A DNA stretch of 64,000 nt from Occallatibacter savannae (GCF_003131205.1 NZ_QFFY01000004.1:248001-312000), one strand, 5' to 3'. Shown: positions 1 through 9,228, counted from the stretch's first letter. A program made the numbers and translations. The notes: generated by a model from the letters alone, not told the origin.

Positions 1-885
1 CCGCGCGAATTCAACTGGGTGATCGGCGTCTGTCTCTTCGGTCTCACGCTACTCTCCAGCTTCACCGGATACCTGCTGCCCTGGGATCAGCTGGCGTTCT
101 GGGCTATCACAGTTGGCACCTCCATCGCTGGATACGCTCCGTTCGTCGGCAAAGCAATCAAGTTCATCCTTCTTGGCGACGCCACAGTCGGACAGGAGGC
201 GCTGCTTCGCTTCTACGTGCTGCACGTCGTCGTGCTGCCGCTGATTCTGACCATCTTCGTCGCTGTTCACTTCTGGCGCATTCGCAAAGACGGCGGGCTG
301 GCGAAGCCGGAAGCGGAAGCTGCTCCAAAGCGCATCCCAGTCGAGGTCGAGATTCAGGAAGAGCCAGCTCCCGTGATGGCCACCGCATCCGCGGCGATCG
401 TCGCCCCTGCGCGCCGGTTCACGATTCAGGGCTTGGTGCGCGGGCCGCTCGTCAAGGTCGGCAAGCTCGAGGAGGACACGGTTTTCAGCTGGCCCAACCT
501 GCTCGTCGCCGAGCTCTTCGTTCTGCTGCTCACCATCGCCGGCGTGATGCTGGTCTCGTTCTTCTTCAATGCACCGCTTGAGCAGCCCGTCAACGTAATG
601 CATCCGCCAAACCCTGCCAAAGCGCCCTGGTACTTTCTCGGACTGCAGGAGCAGGTCAGCTATTCGGCATTCTGGGGCGGCATCGGCGTCCCGGGCATTG
701 AAGTTCTACTTCTTCTGTTGATCCCGTACATCGATCGCGGCAGAGAGGGCGTGGGCCGCTGGTTTGCACGGCAGCGCATCCTGGCGAACTCGGTCTTCCT
801 GCTCTTCGTTCTCGTGAATATTTATTTGATTGTGATTGGCACGTTCTTCCGCGGCGCGAACTGGCAGTTCGTGTCTCCGTTCTGA
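1..885 (+). CDS. petB: Cytochrome b (fused b6/subunit IV type), 5' end cut off by window
   Basis: Membrane subunit of a quinol:cytochrome c oxidoreductase (bc-type complex). The reading frame is open from base 1, so the first heme-binding helices lie outside the window. Visible are a transmembrane helix with two histidines 14 residues apart (the second b-heme ligand pair), a Glu/Pro/Ala-rich hydrophilic linker, and then a subunit-IV-like part with [16 protein letters not shown], the equivalent of the PEWY quinol-site region, followed by more hydrophobic helices. The b6 and subunit IV parts are therefore one polypeptide. A Rieske protein gene is expected just upstream but cannot be seen. The seven-heme cytochrome c gene follows after 12 bases, so the pair probably forms one complex. 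Confidence 0.9.
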   Translation, partial: PREFNWVIGVCLFGLTLLSSFTGYLLPWDQLAFWAITVGTSIAGYAPFVGKAIKFILLGDATVGQEALLRFYVLHVVVLPLILTIFVAVHFWRIRKDGGLAKPEAEAAPKRIPVEVEIQEEPAPVMATASAAIVAPARRFTIQGLVRGPLVKVGKLEEDTVFSWPNLLVAELFVLLLTIAGVMLVSFFFNAPLEQPVNVMHPPNPAKAPWYFLGLQEQVSYSAFWGGIGVPGIEVLLLLLIPYIDRGREGVGRWFARQRILANSVFLLFVLVNIYLIVIGTFFRGANWQFVSPF

Positions 886-897
886 GGAGATTGAGGT

Positions 898-2691
898 ATG
901 CGACTGGCATTAGCCGTGGTGAGTCTCGTAGTGCTGGTGGGATCAGGCGCCCTGGTCTACAAGGAGACACAGGCAACTTGGCAAAATCACCAGAAGGCCT
1001 ATTTCGCGGAGGCGAAAGCGCAGGCGAAGACCGACGCCGAGCGCGCTTCGCTTGACGTGAAATCCCCCAAGATCGAGCAGACCATCGTTACCGGTTTCGG
1101 AGCTTCTCGTGTCGAGCGCTGCGAAAGCTGTCACATCGCATCAGACGATCCGCGTTTTGCGTCCGGCAAAGAACCGGTCAGGACTCATCCGTATTCAGCG
1201 GCGATGGGCGACGTCTACAAAGACGGACACTGGGAGCGCAAGCACAAGTTCTCCGAATTCGGCTGCACCTCCTGCCACGACGGCCAGGGCCGCGGCCTCA
1301 CCAAGGCGGACGCACACGGCGAGGATGAATACTGGCCGACGCCGATGCTCGGCTATACCGTGCAAGCCAACTGGAAGAGGGAGATCGCCGGGCACCTGCA
1401 TGGCGCGGACTTCATGCAGGCGAATTGCGCGCAGTGCCACAAGGAAAAGAACTTTGCGGGCACGGCGCTGGTCGCGCGCGGGCGCGAGCTTTTCTTCAAA
1501 GAAGGATGTTTCGGGTGTCACCGCATCCAGGGTGTGTCGTCGGGAACGATCGGGCCGGATCTGACTGAGGTAGGCAAAGAGCGCAAGCTCGACTATCTGT
1601 GGGGGCACATTGTCGATCCGCGTGCGTACACCCCCACTTCGGTCATGCCGCAGTTCAAGCTCAGCGACGATGACAAGAAGGCTCTCGTCATCTTCCTGAA
1701 GAGCCGTCGCGGAACCAGCCCGTCGGAATCTCCCGTCGAGCAATACGCGCGCGAAACCAGCACGGTCACGCCCGTGCCGGACAGCGTGGCGGAGGTCCAG
1801 ACCGCGATTACCGCGGCGAAGACATCGGTAGCGCGCGGAGAGCAGCTGATCAACGGTTACGCATGTCTCTCGTGCCACAAGCTTGACGATCACGATGGAG
1901 GCATCTCACCGGACCTCACACACGAGGGTCTATTGCGCGACCCGGCGTGGCTGATGGATCACTTCCGCAATCCGCGATCGCGCATCACGGACTCCAATAT
2001 GCCTGCCTTCGCGCTTCCAGAGCAGGACTTCCAAGACATGTCCGCCTACCTGATGACACGCACCTCCGCATTGCCTGCGATGACGCCCGCCCAGACCTAT
2101 GAGTCGCTCTGCGCGCGCTGCCACGGTGAAAAGGGCAACGGCAAAGGGTCGAACGCGATCTACCTCGATCCGGCCCCACGCGACCTGACCCGCGCAGAGT
2201 TCATGGCGACGAAGCCAAGAACGCGGCTTGTTGCCTCGATCCAGAACGGAGTCTCCGGAACCTCCATGCCGCCGTGGGGCAAGACGCTGACGGACGCGCA
2301 GATCCAGGGGGTTCTTGACTACGTGTGGGCACAGTATGTGAAAGAGAAGCCCCGCCAGATCAAGGCTCGCAAGCTGCCCGATACAAATCCCGTTGCGATG
2401 TCGGCGGATTCCATCCATCGTGGCGAGACCATCTTCCTGCAGCGGTGCACCGGATGCCACGGCCGCAAAGCCGACGGACACGGGCCGAATTCCATCGACA
2501 TCACGCCGCGTCCGCGCAACCTGACCAACGCAGCTTTCGTGCAGAGCGTCTCCGACCGGCGTCTCTTCGAGTCCATCGAGTACGGTGTAGACGGAACAGC
2601 GATGCCTTCGTGGATCGATTACGGCTTGTCGCAAAGCGACGTGGGCGACATCGTGAATTTCATTCGTAGTCTCAACCAATCGAGTAAGTGA
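898..2691 (+). CDS. Seven-heme membrane-anchored cytochrome c
   Basis: 597 aa periplasmic electron carrier. A hydrophobic N-terminus (about residues 1-21) without a clear cleavage site suggests a membrane anchor. Seven CxxCH heme motifs begin at C75, C123, C177, C204, C323, C405 and C517. The first three lie in a multiheme-like N-terminal part; the last four look like consecutive class-I monoheme domains, each with a downstream Met in a xMP context (for example SVMPQF, SNMPAF, TSMPPW, TAMPSW). The gene sits between cytochrome b and ccoN, so it probably replaces cytochrome c1 and carries electrons to the oxidase. It may also take the role of the missing CcoP. That role is inferred from position; the heme motifs are seen directly. 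Confidence 0.9.
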   Translation: MRLALAVVSLVVLVGSGALVYKETQATWQNHQKAYFAEAKAQAKTDAERASLDVKSPKIEQTIVTGFGASRVERCESCHIASDDPRFASGKEPVRTHPYSAAMGDVYKDGHWERKHKFSEFGCTSCHDGQGRGLTKADAHGEDEYWPTPMLGYTVQANWKREIAGHLHGADFMQANCAQCHKEKNFAGTALVARGRELFFKEGCFGCHRIQGVSSGTIGPDLTEVGKERKLDYLWGHIVDPRAYTPTSVMPQFKLSDDDKKALVIFLKSRRGTSPSESPVEQYARETSTVTPVPDSVAEVQTAITAAKTSVARGEQLINGYACLSCHKLDDHDGGISPDLTHEGLLRDPAWLMDHFRNPRSRITDSNMPAFALPEQDFQDMSAYLMTRTSALPAMTPAQTYESLCARCHGEKGNGKGSNAIYLDPAPRDLTRAEFMATKPRTRLVASIQNGVSGTSMPPWGKTLTDAQIQGVLDYVWAQYVKEKPRQIKARKLPDTNPVAMSADSIHRGETIFLQRCTGCHGRKADGHGPNSIDITPRPRNLTNAAFVQSVSDRRLFESIEYGVDGTAMPSWIDYGLSQSDVGDIVNFIRSLNQSSK

Positions 2692-2729
2692 GCAGCAGCG
2701 AGAGTGGGCGACCACTCCGGGAGGAAGGA

Positions 2730-4151
2730 ATGGCAGTACAACCAACCCTTGCATCTGCCCCAGTGGCCGCAGGGCAGGACATCCACCAGGACACCACGGT
2801 GAAGATGTTTCTGCTGGGCGCAGTCGGATACTTCGCGATCGTAGGAGTAATCGCTCTGATCATTGCGGCCAAATTCGTGTGGCCGGAGTTTCTGGGCACC
2901 ATCTCCTACTTCACCTACGGCCGCATGCGGCCCCTGCATGTGAACGGGATGCTCTTCGGCTGGCTGCTCGCGGCAGACATGGGACTGGCCTACTACATCG
3001 TTCCCCGGCTGTGCGGCGTCAGGCTCTGGAGCGAGAAGCTCGGCGTCGCGACGTCGATCCTCTGGAACATCATCATCGTCAGTGCCATCGTCTCTCTGCT
3101 GGGCGGATATCAGAAGGGCCTGGAGTATGCCGATCTGCCCACGCCGGTTGCGGTGCTGGTTGTGATCGCCTGGGTGATGTTCGGCGTCAATATCTTCGGC
3201 ACCATCGCCACGCGGAAGTACCAGCAGATGTACGTCTCCACCTGGTACCTGATGGGCACCATTCTCTGGACGGCGTTCGTCTATCTCACCGGCAACTTCG
3301 CCACACTGCTGCCTGGTATCACAGGCGTGAACCAGGCAAACCTGACCTGGATGTACACGCACAACGCAGTGGGACTCATCTTCACGCCGGCGGGTCTCGC
3401 GGTGGCCTACTACTTCATTCCGCGCGCATCCAACACACCCCTGTTCAGCCACAAACTGTCGATGATCGGCTTCTGGTCGCTCGCGTTCGTTTATGTGTGG
3501 ACGGGTGCTCACCACATGATCCACGGTCCGATCTCGCAATGGCTTCAGACGATTTCGATTGTCTTCTCGGTCATGCTGCTGATCCCGGTTTGGGCCGTGG
3601 TCTACAACTTCATCGCCACGATGAAGGGCCAGTGGCATCAGCTTGGCGATAACGTCTCGCTCAAATTCCTCATGTCAGGCACGGTGTTCTATCTGCTCAC
3701 CTGCTTCCAGGGACCAATGCACAGTCTGCGCTCGGTCAACGCCATCGTTTCCAAAACCGACTGGATACCAGGTCACGCGCATATGGCCGTCCTCGGCACC
3801 TTCTCCTTCATGGCCATGGCGGGCGTGTACTACGTGATTCCGCGTGTGTTCAAGACCACCCTGCACTCCGAAACTCTCGCGAACTGGAGCTTCTGGCTGT
3901 TCCTCATCGGCGGCCTGGGCATGTTCACCGCACTCTGGCTGGGCGGCTTCTGGCAAGGGTGGCAGTGGAACAACCCGGCGATCCCGTTCATCGATACAGT
4001 GGTCGCGCTGAAGCCTGTGTGGATGGTTCGGTTCCTCTCGGGAATCATGATCTTCGGCGGAATTGTGCTCTTCATGTTCAACATCATCTCGACAGCGATC
4101 GGCGCTGGACAACGACAAGCCATTCCGCAGCCGGTTGCGGTAAAGGCTTAG
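2730..4151 (+). CDS. ccoN: cbb3-type cytochrome c oxidase subunit I (CcoN)
   Basis: 473 aa catalytic heme-copper oxidase subunit that reduces O2 to water and pumps protons. It is highly hydrophobic throughout (about 12 helices). Conserved pieces include HVNGMLFGW (heme ligand region), YTHNAVGLIFTPAG, GAHHMIHGPISQWLQ (CuB histidines), the FYLLTCFQGPMHSLRSVN helix that carries the active-site Tyr of cbb3 enzymes, and GHAHMAVLGTFSF. The ATG at 2730 was chosen because a GGGAGGAAGGA ribosome site precedes it; a GTG at 2688 overlaps the upstream stop and has no comparable site. ccoO follows after 15 bases. Confidence 0.95.
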   Translation: MAVQPTLASAPVAAGQDIHQDTTVKMFLLGAVGYFAIVGVIALIIAAKFVWPEFLGTISYFTYGRMRPLHVNGMLFGWLLAADMGLAYYIVPRLCGVRLWSEKLGVATSILWNIIIVSAIVSLLGGYQKGLEYADLPTPVAVLVVIAWVMFGVNIFGTIATRKYQQMYVSTWYLMGTILWTAFVYLTGNFATLLPGITGVNQANLTWMYTHNAVGLIFTPAGLAVAYYFIPRASNTPLFSHKLSMIGFWSLAFVYVWTGAHHMIHGPISQWLQTISIVFSVMLLIPVWAVVYNFIATMKGQWHQLGDNVSLKFLMSGTVFYLLTCFQGPMHSLRSVNAIVSKTDWIPGHAHMAVLGTFSFMAMAGVYYVIPRVFKTTLHSETLANWSFWLFLIGGLGMFTALWLGGFWQGWQWNNPAIPFIDTVVALKPVWMVRFLSGIMIFGGIVLFMFNIISTAIGAGQRQAIPQPVAVKA

Positions 4152-4166
4152 GCGGAGGGAGATCGT

Positions 4167-4736
4167 ATGCTGCAGAAAACTGATTCGAACGCAACAGGTT
4201 TCGTGGTGGCGGCTCTTGGCCTCTTCTTTATTGGCGGCTTGCTCACCACCGTCGCTCCGCCGCTGCTCGACAAGAGCTGGAACAAGCCCTTCAAGAACAG
4301 CGATCCGGCGAAGGGGCCCACCGGCAAGCTCGTCGGCTACACCGAACAGGAGATGCGCGGCTATCACATCTATGTTCGCGAGGGCTGCAAATATTGCCAC
4401 ACGCAGCAGGTGCGCACGCTGGCGAGCGACGTGAAGCGCTCAGGGTGGAAGGGCGTCGATGCGCCTGTTTCCACTCCCGACGAGTTCGTTTACGACTGGC
4501 GCCAGACCTTCGGGACAAAGCGTACCGGACCCGACCTCGCGCGCGTAGGCGGCAAGTACAACAAGCAATGGCACGCGGCGCACTTCCGCAATCCGCGGGA
4601 CCTGGTGCCCGGCTCCATCATGCCGCCATTCCCGTGGATCGCGGACAATCCGCAGGAACTTGATGATCTCGTCGCTTACCTGCAGACACGCGGCCGCGCC
4701 AAGGACTGGCGTCCTGACAACGATTACGAGAAGTGA
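4167..4736 (+). CDS. ccoO: cbb3 oxidase monoheme cytochrome c subunit (CcoO)
   Basis: 189 aa membrane-anchored cytochrome c that passes electrons to CcoN. It has one N-terminal transmembrane segment (about residues 9-30), a CKYCH heme motif in GYHIYVREGCKYCHTQQVR (the usual CcoO context), and the likely axial Met in PGSIMPPFPWI. A strong GGCGGAGGGAG ribosome site precedes the ATG. CcoO proteins are usually near 200 aa, so the length fits. It forms one transcription unit with ccoN and the two small genes downstream. Confidence 0.95.
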   Translation: MLQKTDSNATGFVVAALGLFFIGGLLTTVAPPLLDKSWNKPFKNSDPAKGPTGKLVGYTEQEMRGYHIYVREGCKYCHTQQVRTLASDVKRSGWKGVDAPVSTPDEFVYDWRQTFGTKRTGPDLARVGGKYNKQWHAAHFRNPRDLVPGSIMPPFPWIADNPQELDDLVAYLQTRGRAKDWRPDNDYEK

Positions 4737-4745
4737 GGCGCAGCC

Positions 4746-4937
4746 ATGACAGACGCAACCTACGCCAGCGTTTACTTCTCGTACTTCCTGTTCTTCCTGC
4801 TTGCGGGCGGTGCAGTGTTCTTCTTCGTGCGTTCGCTGCGCGACGGGTATCTGGGAAGCGACAGCGAAGAGCCGAAGTTTCGCATGATGCAGGATGACGA
4901 AGGCGATCTACCAACGAACTCGCGGAGAACCTTATGA
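4746..4937 (+). CDS. Small membrane protein at the CcoQ position
   Basis: 63 aa with one strongly hydrophobic segment (about residues 9-27, rich in Phe) followed by a charged cytoplasmic-type tail. The size, single helix and place directly after ccoO match CcoQ, a small assembly/stability subunit of cbb3 oxidases, but CcoQ sequences are too short and variable to confirm. Its stop overlaps the next start (ATGA), which suggests translational coupling. Confidence 0.65.
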   Translation: MTDATYASVYFSYFLFFLLAGGAVFFFVRSLRDGYLGSDSEEPKFRMMQDDEGDLPTNSRRTL

Positions 4938-5233
4938 CCGAAGAACAGAAACCGGAGCTCACCGAATACGCCGATGGGTGGATTACGGAACGAAAGGGCA
5001 CAGGCATCCCGGGCTTCCTCAAGCTCGCCTACCCCATCATCCTCCTTGCTTGCGCCGTTTACCTCTTCGTCTATATGAACGGGGAGATTACTCACTCCAC
5101 GCGCGGAACCCTCGTGCAGGAGTTGAACGCGGTGACGGGAAATGCGAACACCTTCATGTATGTGGTGATGGCCTTGATCGCCGCATACGTCGTGGTGCTG
5201 CTCGCGTTTGTCTACAAGAAGAGCGATCACTAG
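4934..5233 (+). CDS. Two-helix membrane protein at the CcoP position, without heme motif
   Basis: 99 aa. It has a soluble N-terminus (residues 1-30), hydrophobic segments at about 31-48 and 73-93, and a short periplasmic-type loop between. In canonical cbb3 operons this position is held by ccoP, which has an N-terminal helix plus two CxxCH cytochrome domains; no Cys is present here apart from one inside the first helix. It could be a CcoP remnant that keeps only the membrane part, or an unrelated assembly factor. The ATGA overlap with the upstream small gene shows tight coupling. Confidence 0.65.
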   Translation: MTEEQKPELTEYADGWITERKGTGIPGFLKLAYPIILLACAVYLFVYMNGEITHSTRGTLVQELNAVTGNANTFMYVVMALIAAYVVVLLAFVYKKSDH

Positions 5234-5249
5234 GGAACAAAGGGAAGAG

Positions 5250-7214
5250 ATGGCGGAAGCAAACGGACAATTTGGGCTGATTGGCGGGGCAGGGTACTGG
5301 ATGGAGATGGTCAAGTGCCAGGACGCCTGTCCCGTGCACACCGATGCGTGCGGATATGTGAACGCCATCGCCCTAGGCCGCGACGAAGATGCCTACCGTA
5401 TCGCGCGCGCGACCAATCCGTTTGCCTCGATCTGCGGACGCGTTTGCGGCGCGCCGTGTGAGGCGAACTGCCGCCGCGGCAGTCTCGATCAGCCAGTCTC
5501 CATTCGCGCTCTCAAGCGATTTGTGACCAGTCAGTACGGGCCCGAGTCCGGCGATGTCTCCCATTACGTAGCCGGCTGCAATCGCGAGATGCTGCCGCCC
5601 AATCGAGGCGATTACGAAGCGGTCGCGATCATCGGAGCCGGCGTCGCCGGCATGACCGTAGCGCACGATCTCGCCATCCTGGGCTACAAGGTCACTGTCT
5701 TCGAAGCACATTCCACGCCTGGCGGAATGCTCACTGCCGGAGTGCCGGTATTCCGCCTGCCGCGCGATCTGGTGATGGCTGAGATCAATGCGATTCTCTC
5801 CCTCGGCGTTGAGCTCAAGTGCAACCAGCGTCTCGGTCGCGATTTCAGCATCGCGGAGTTAAGGGCCCAGGGATACAAAGCGGTCTTCCTGGGCGTCGGG
5901 TTGCCGAAGGGCCGCAAGCTTGACCTCCCGGGAGCCGATCTTGCCGGCGTGTACGATGGCATGGATTTTCTCCGTGCCTTCAACGAGGGCAGTCCTCTTC
6001 CTGTCGGCAAACGCATCATCGTCATCGGCGGCGGCAACGTCGCTTACGACGTGGCGCGCTCCGCGGTGCGTCCGCTCGAAGCTCTCGAGAAGCACGAGAC
6101 GGTTGCCGACATGGAACGCGGCGAATCGGTCGCCTACGATGTCGCCCGCTCTGCGATGCGCCTCAGCGACGACAAGGAAGTGCATGTCGTCTGTCTCGAA
6201 AAGCGCTCAGAAATGCCCGCCGACGAGATCGAAGTCACCGAAGGGGCTGAAGAAGGCCTGATCCTGCACAACTCGCGCGGACCGCGCGGGATCGTTGGCG
6301 AGAACGGCAAGGTTGCAGGACTTCGCACCGTCGAGTGCACCGCTGTCTTCGACGCGAATGGTCGATTCAGCCCGACCTTCGATGAAGGCAACGTCGAGGT
6401 CATTCCCGCTGACACGATCATCTTTTCGATTGGTCAATCCTCCGACCTCTCGTTTCTGCAGCCTGAGGACGGGGTCGAATCGCTTCGAGGTCTCATCAAG
6501 GTCGATCCGCAGACGTATCAAACCACGGCACCCGACGTCTTCGCCTGCGGCGACATCGCGCACGGGCCGCGGCTCTTTATCCACGCTATCCGCTCCGCGC
6601 AGATCGCGGCGCGCTCGATGCACGACTATCTGCGCGGAACGCATACGCAGGAAGTGGTCCAGTCGTCATGGGAGAAGGCCTCCTACACCATGCGCGAAGG
6701 CTGGGATCAGCTTCGCCGCGCTCACCCGCCGGTGGCGGCAGCCCGCGAGCGCGCCAACTCGCTTCAGGTCATCGAGGACGTCTTTCCGGCCGATGCCGCG
6801 CGCGAGCAGGCTGCACGTTGTCTTCGCTGCAATGTAAACACGGTTTTCGAGACGACCATCTGCGTTGCCTGCACCGGCTGCGTCGATGTCTGCCCCGAGA
6901 ATCTCATTCGCCTCACCGGCCTCGACGAGCTGTGCACAACCGGCGAGGGTCGCGAATACGTCGCTGGTCTGCTCGGCGTGCCGCCCCCGGAGCTTGACAA
7001 GGTAGCGACGGAAGAACTCAAGGCGCTTGGCGGAGTTCTGCTCAAGGACGAATCGATCTGCATCCGCTGCGGCCTGTGCGCGGCGCGCTGCCCATCGCAT
7101 GCGATTACCATGCAGCGCTTCAACTACCGCCGCCAGTGTGTCAGCCTACCCGGCGGGAACCCACGGCTCAAGTACGCGGCCGAGTCCGACATGGCAGCTC
7201 AGAGTCGAGGCTGA
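5250..7214 (+). CDS. GltD-like FAD/NAD(P) oxidoreductase with C-terminal 2x[4Fe-4S] ferredoxin domain
   Basis: 654 aa. The order of parts is: a dihydropyrimidine-dehydrogenase/GltD-type N-terminal Fe-S domain (CPVHTDACGYVNAIALG, CGRVCGAPCEANCRRG); an FAD-binding Rossmann fold (IIGAGVAGMTVAHDLA, about 130-160); an NAD(P)-binding Rossmann motif (VIGGGNVAYDVA, about 258-270); the FAD-closing motif DVFACGDIAHGPRLF; and a C-terminal ferredoxin with CVACTGCVDVCP and CIRCGLCAARCP. It probably moves electrons between NAD(P)H, FAD and Fe-S clusters. Its place inside a terminal oxidase operon is unusual. The stretch VAYDVARSAVR (264-274) is nearly repeated 30 residues later. The ATG at 5250 follows AAAGGGAAGAG; an earlier GTG at 5208 lies inside the upstream gene. 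Confidence 0.88.
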   Translation: MAEANGQFGLIGGAGYWMEMVKCQDACPVHTDACGYVNAIALGRDEDAYRIARATNPFASICGRVCGAPCEANCRRGSLDQPVSIRALKRFVTSQYGPESGDVSHYVAGCNREMLPPNRGDYEAVAIIGAGVAGMTVAHDLAILGYKVTVFEAHSTPGGMLTAGVPVFRLPRDLVMAEINAILSLGVELKCNQRLGRDFSIAELRAQGYKAVFLGVGLPKGRKLDLPGADLAGVYDGMDFLRAFNEGSPLPVGKRIIVIGGGNVAYDVARSAVRPLEALEKHETVADMERGESVAYDVARSAMRLSDDKEVHVVCLEKRSEMPADEIEVTEGAEEGLILHNSRGPRGIVGENGKVAGLRTVECTAVFDANGRFSPTFDEGNVEVIPADTIIFSIGQSSDLSFLQPEDGVESLRGLIKVDPQTYQTTAPDVFACGDIAHGPRLFIHAIRSAQIAARSMHDYLRGTHTQEVVQSSWEKASYTMREGWDQLRRAHPPVAAARERANSLQVIEDVFPADAAREQAARCLRCNVNTVFETTICVACTGCVDVCPENLIRLTGLDELCTTGEGREYVAGLLGVPPPELDKVATEELKALGGVLLKDESICIRCGLCAARCPSHAITMQRFNYRRQCVSLPGGNPRLKYAAESDMAAQSRG

Positions 7215-7216
7215 GC

Positions 7217-7921
7217 ATGAATCCTGGCGACCTCTCCCTCGTGCTGACCTTTGGCTTCGTCAGTAGCCTCCATTGCGTACAGATGTGCGGACCCATCGTA
7301 CTGAGCTACAGCGTTGCCGCCAACGCAGCGCAGGGCCGCAGGTCGTTTCTCGGTTTGCACCTCGCATATAACGCCGGCCGGTCCATCACCTACATGCTGC
7401 TTGGCATGGCTGCGGGCTTTGCAGGTGGAGCGATGGGCTGGGTCGGTCAGCTTGCCGGCTTCCAGAACGCCGCGGCGATCGTCGCCGGTACGGCGATGGT
7501 CCTCACCGGGATCGCCATGTTCGGCTTTGCCCCCGGCCTGCAGGATTGGCGCGGCTTCGCGCTGCCTGCGCGATTCCTTCGGCCCGCCGGCAAACTGATC
7601 GCCTCGCCAACACCCTCGGCGAAGTTTTCGCTCGGCCTGATGATGGGCTTTCTCCCCTGCGGGCTGATCTATGCAGCTCTGATGAAGGCTATCGGAACTG
7701 CTTCTCCCGTCCAAGGCGCACTCACCATGCTCGCGTTCGCGCTCGGCACCAGCGTCGCACTCGTCGTCCTCGGCATTGGATCTTCGGCGGTGACCACAAA
7801 GGTCGCGCGGTGGGGCACAACCGTCGCCGCCCTGACCGTATTGATCATGGGCCTGGTGCTCATTGGCCGTGGCGCCTTCGCCGGGTCCATGACACACCAC
7901 CACATGATGCACATGTTGTAA
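7217..7921 (+). CDS. TauE/SafE-superfamily (UreH-like) membrane protein of the cbb3 biogenesis locus
   Basis: 234 aa with about six hydrophobic helices. Near the N-terminus it has SSLHCVQMCGPIV, matching the HCxxMCG motif of UreH-like/DsbD-related transmembrane proteins that are often encoded with ccoG and ccoI and are thought to handle copper or thiol redox chemistry. A second Cys context, GFLPCGLIYAAL, is also typical. The C-terminus is His/Met-rich (MTHHHMMHML), which suggests metal contact. The ATG at 7217 lies just after the upstream stop; longer upstream starts would overlap the ferredoxin domain gene. Confidence 0.82.
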   Translation: MNPGDLSLVLTFGFVSSLHCVQMCGPIVLSYSVAANAAQGRRSFLGLHLAYNAGRSITYMLLGMAAGFAGGAMGWVGQLAGFQNAAAIVAGTAMVLTGIAMFGFAPGLQDWRGFALPARFLRPAGKLIASPTPSAKFSLGLMMGFLPCGLIYAALMKAIGTASPVQGALTMLAFALGTSVALVVLGIGSSAVTTKVARWGTTVAALTVLIMGLVLIGRGAFAGSMTHHHMMHML

Positions 7922-7938
7922 GTGGTTGATGGGTTGAG

Positions 7939-9228
7939 ATGAGCATGCCAATACAGGTGCAAAAGCCGAAGAAGCCGCGAATCATCATTCCGGGTACGCA
8001 CTACCATCGCGTGCGCAAAACCGTGCAGATGATCTGCTTCTGCATCTTCGTCACACTGCCCCTGTTTGACATCATGCGCATCGATCTGCCGCGCCAGCGC
8101 TTCTACTTCTTCGGCGCGGAGCTGTGGATCAGCGAGTTCTCCATCGTGTTTCTCACCCTGATGTTCCTGTGGATCCTGATCGCCGCCATGGCCATGATCT
8201 ACGGACGCTTCTGGTGCGGCTATCTCTGCCCGCAAATGATCTTCAGCGAAACTGCCAACAACCTCGAAAAGGCAATCATCCGCTTCGTCAATAAGAGGCT
8301 GCCGAACGCCGGCCCCCAGCTCCGTCGCGTTATCGCAGCCATTCTCTTCGGCCTCGTACTTCTGCCCGCCTCCATCTTCGTCACGTTTGTCTTCGTCTCT
8401 TACTTCGTCCAGCCAATCGATCTCTTTCACCGTCTTCTGAGTCTCGACATTCGCACAGCTGGCGGAATCGTTGGCGCAAGCGTCACGCTGGTCACCTTTC
8501 TTGACTTCGCCCTGCTGCGTCAGCGCTTCTGCACGGCAATCTGCCCATACGGCTACCTGCAGAACATGCTCAAAGACAAGCACACGCTCCTCGTCCACTT
8601 CCACGACCCCAACGAGGAGTGCATCAAGTGCAACAAATGCGTGCGCGCGTGCCCCATGGGCATTGACATCCGCAAATCGTCGCATCAGCTCGAATGTACG
8701 CATTGCGCCGAGTGCATCGATGCGTGTTCCGGCATCCTCGGCAAACTCGGCACGCACACGGTCATTCAGTACGCGTGGGGCGATTCCGGGTCAAACACCC
8801 AGGCCCCGGCAAACTGGTTCCGACGCATCGGCCTGCGCGACGGCAAGAGAGTGGCGGTCCTCGCATTGCTTCTGGTCTATGCAACAGGACTCTCGATCGC
8901 AATCAGTGTCCGACAGCCGGTCTTGCTGCGCATCATGCCCGACCGGATCACGCTCTATTCCGTTGCCGCGGATGGCAAGGTTCACAATCGCTTCCGGATG
9001 CTGGCTTCCAATCGAGGCCGCATTCCGGCGAGCATCTCCCTTTCTGTCGCCGGGCTGAAAGACGCGACCGTTGAGGAGATCGAGGAGCACCGAACACTCG
9101 AGCCCGGCGAAACCATTCAGCAGCACTTCGATGTAGTTGCCCCCGCCTCGTCGCTGCATGGCGGGATTAACAGGATGAGGATACTTGCAGACGTCACGCC
9201 GGGCAAAACTGGGCAGCAATTCTCTTAG
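7939..9228 (+). CDS. ccoG: Cytochrome c oxidase accessory protein CcoG
   Basis: 429 aa membrane protein needed for cbb3 maturation, with a proposed role in reducing copper for CuB delivery. Several N-terminal helices are followed by RFWCGYLCPQMIFSE, a further Cys cluster RFCTAICPYGYLQN, and a ferredoxin part CIKCNKCVRACPMG ... CTHCAECIDAC that binds two [4Fe-4S] clusters. A late helix (about residues 300-318) precedes a beta-rich periplasmic FixG-type C-terminal domain. Length and motif order match the family. The gene lies between the UreH-like gene and the ccoI region. Confidence 0.95.
   Translation: MSMPIQVQKPKKPRIIIPGTHYHRVRKTVQMICFCIFVTLPLFDIMRIDLPRQRFYFFGAELWISEFSIVFLTLMFLWILIAAMAMIYGRFWCGYLCPQMIFSETANNLEKAIIRFVNKRLPNAGPQLRRVIAAILFGLVLLPASIFVTFVFVSYFVQPIDLFHRLLSLDIRTAGGIVGASVTLVTFLDFALLRQRFCTAICPYGYLQNMLKDKHTLLVHFHDPNEECIKCNKCVRACPMGIDIRKSSHQLECTHCAECIDACSGILGKLGTHTVIQYAWGDSGSNTQAPANWFRRIGLRDGKRVAVLALLLVYATGLSIAISVRQPVLLRIMPDRITLYSVAADGKVHNRFRMLASNRGRIPASISLSVAGLKDATVEEIEEHRTLEPGETIQQHFDVVAPASSLHGGINRMRILADVTPGKTGQQFS

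Noticed and set aside
2688..2729. GTG start for ccoN overlapping the upstream stop
   Set aside because: The extra 14 residues are polar and unlike CcoN N-termini; the ATG at 2730 has a strong ribosome site.
5970..6170. Possible sequencing or assembly duplication in the FAD/NAD oxidoreductase
   Set aside because: The two copies differ at several bases, mostly synonymous, so the repeat is real and old and not an artefact.
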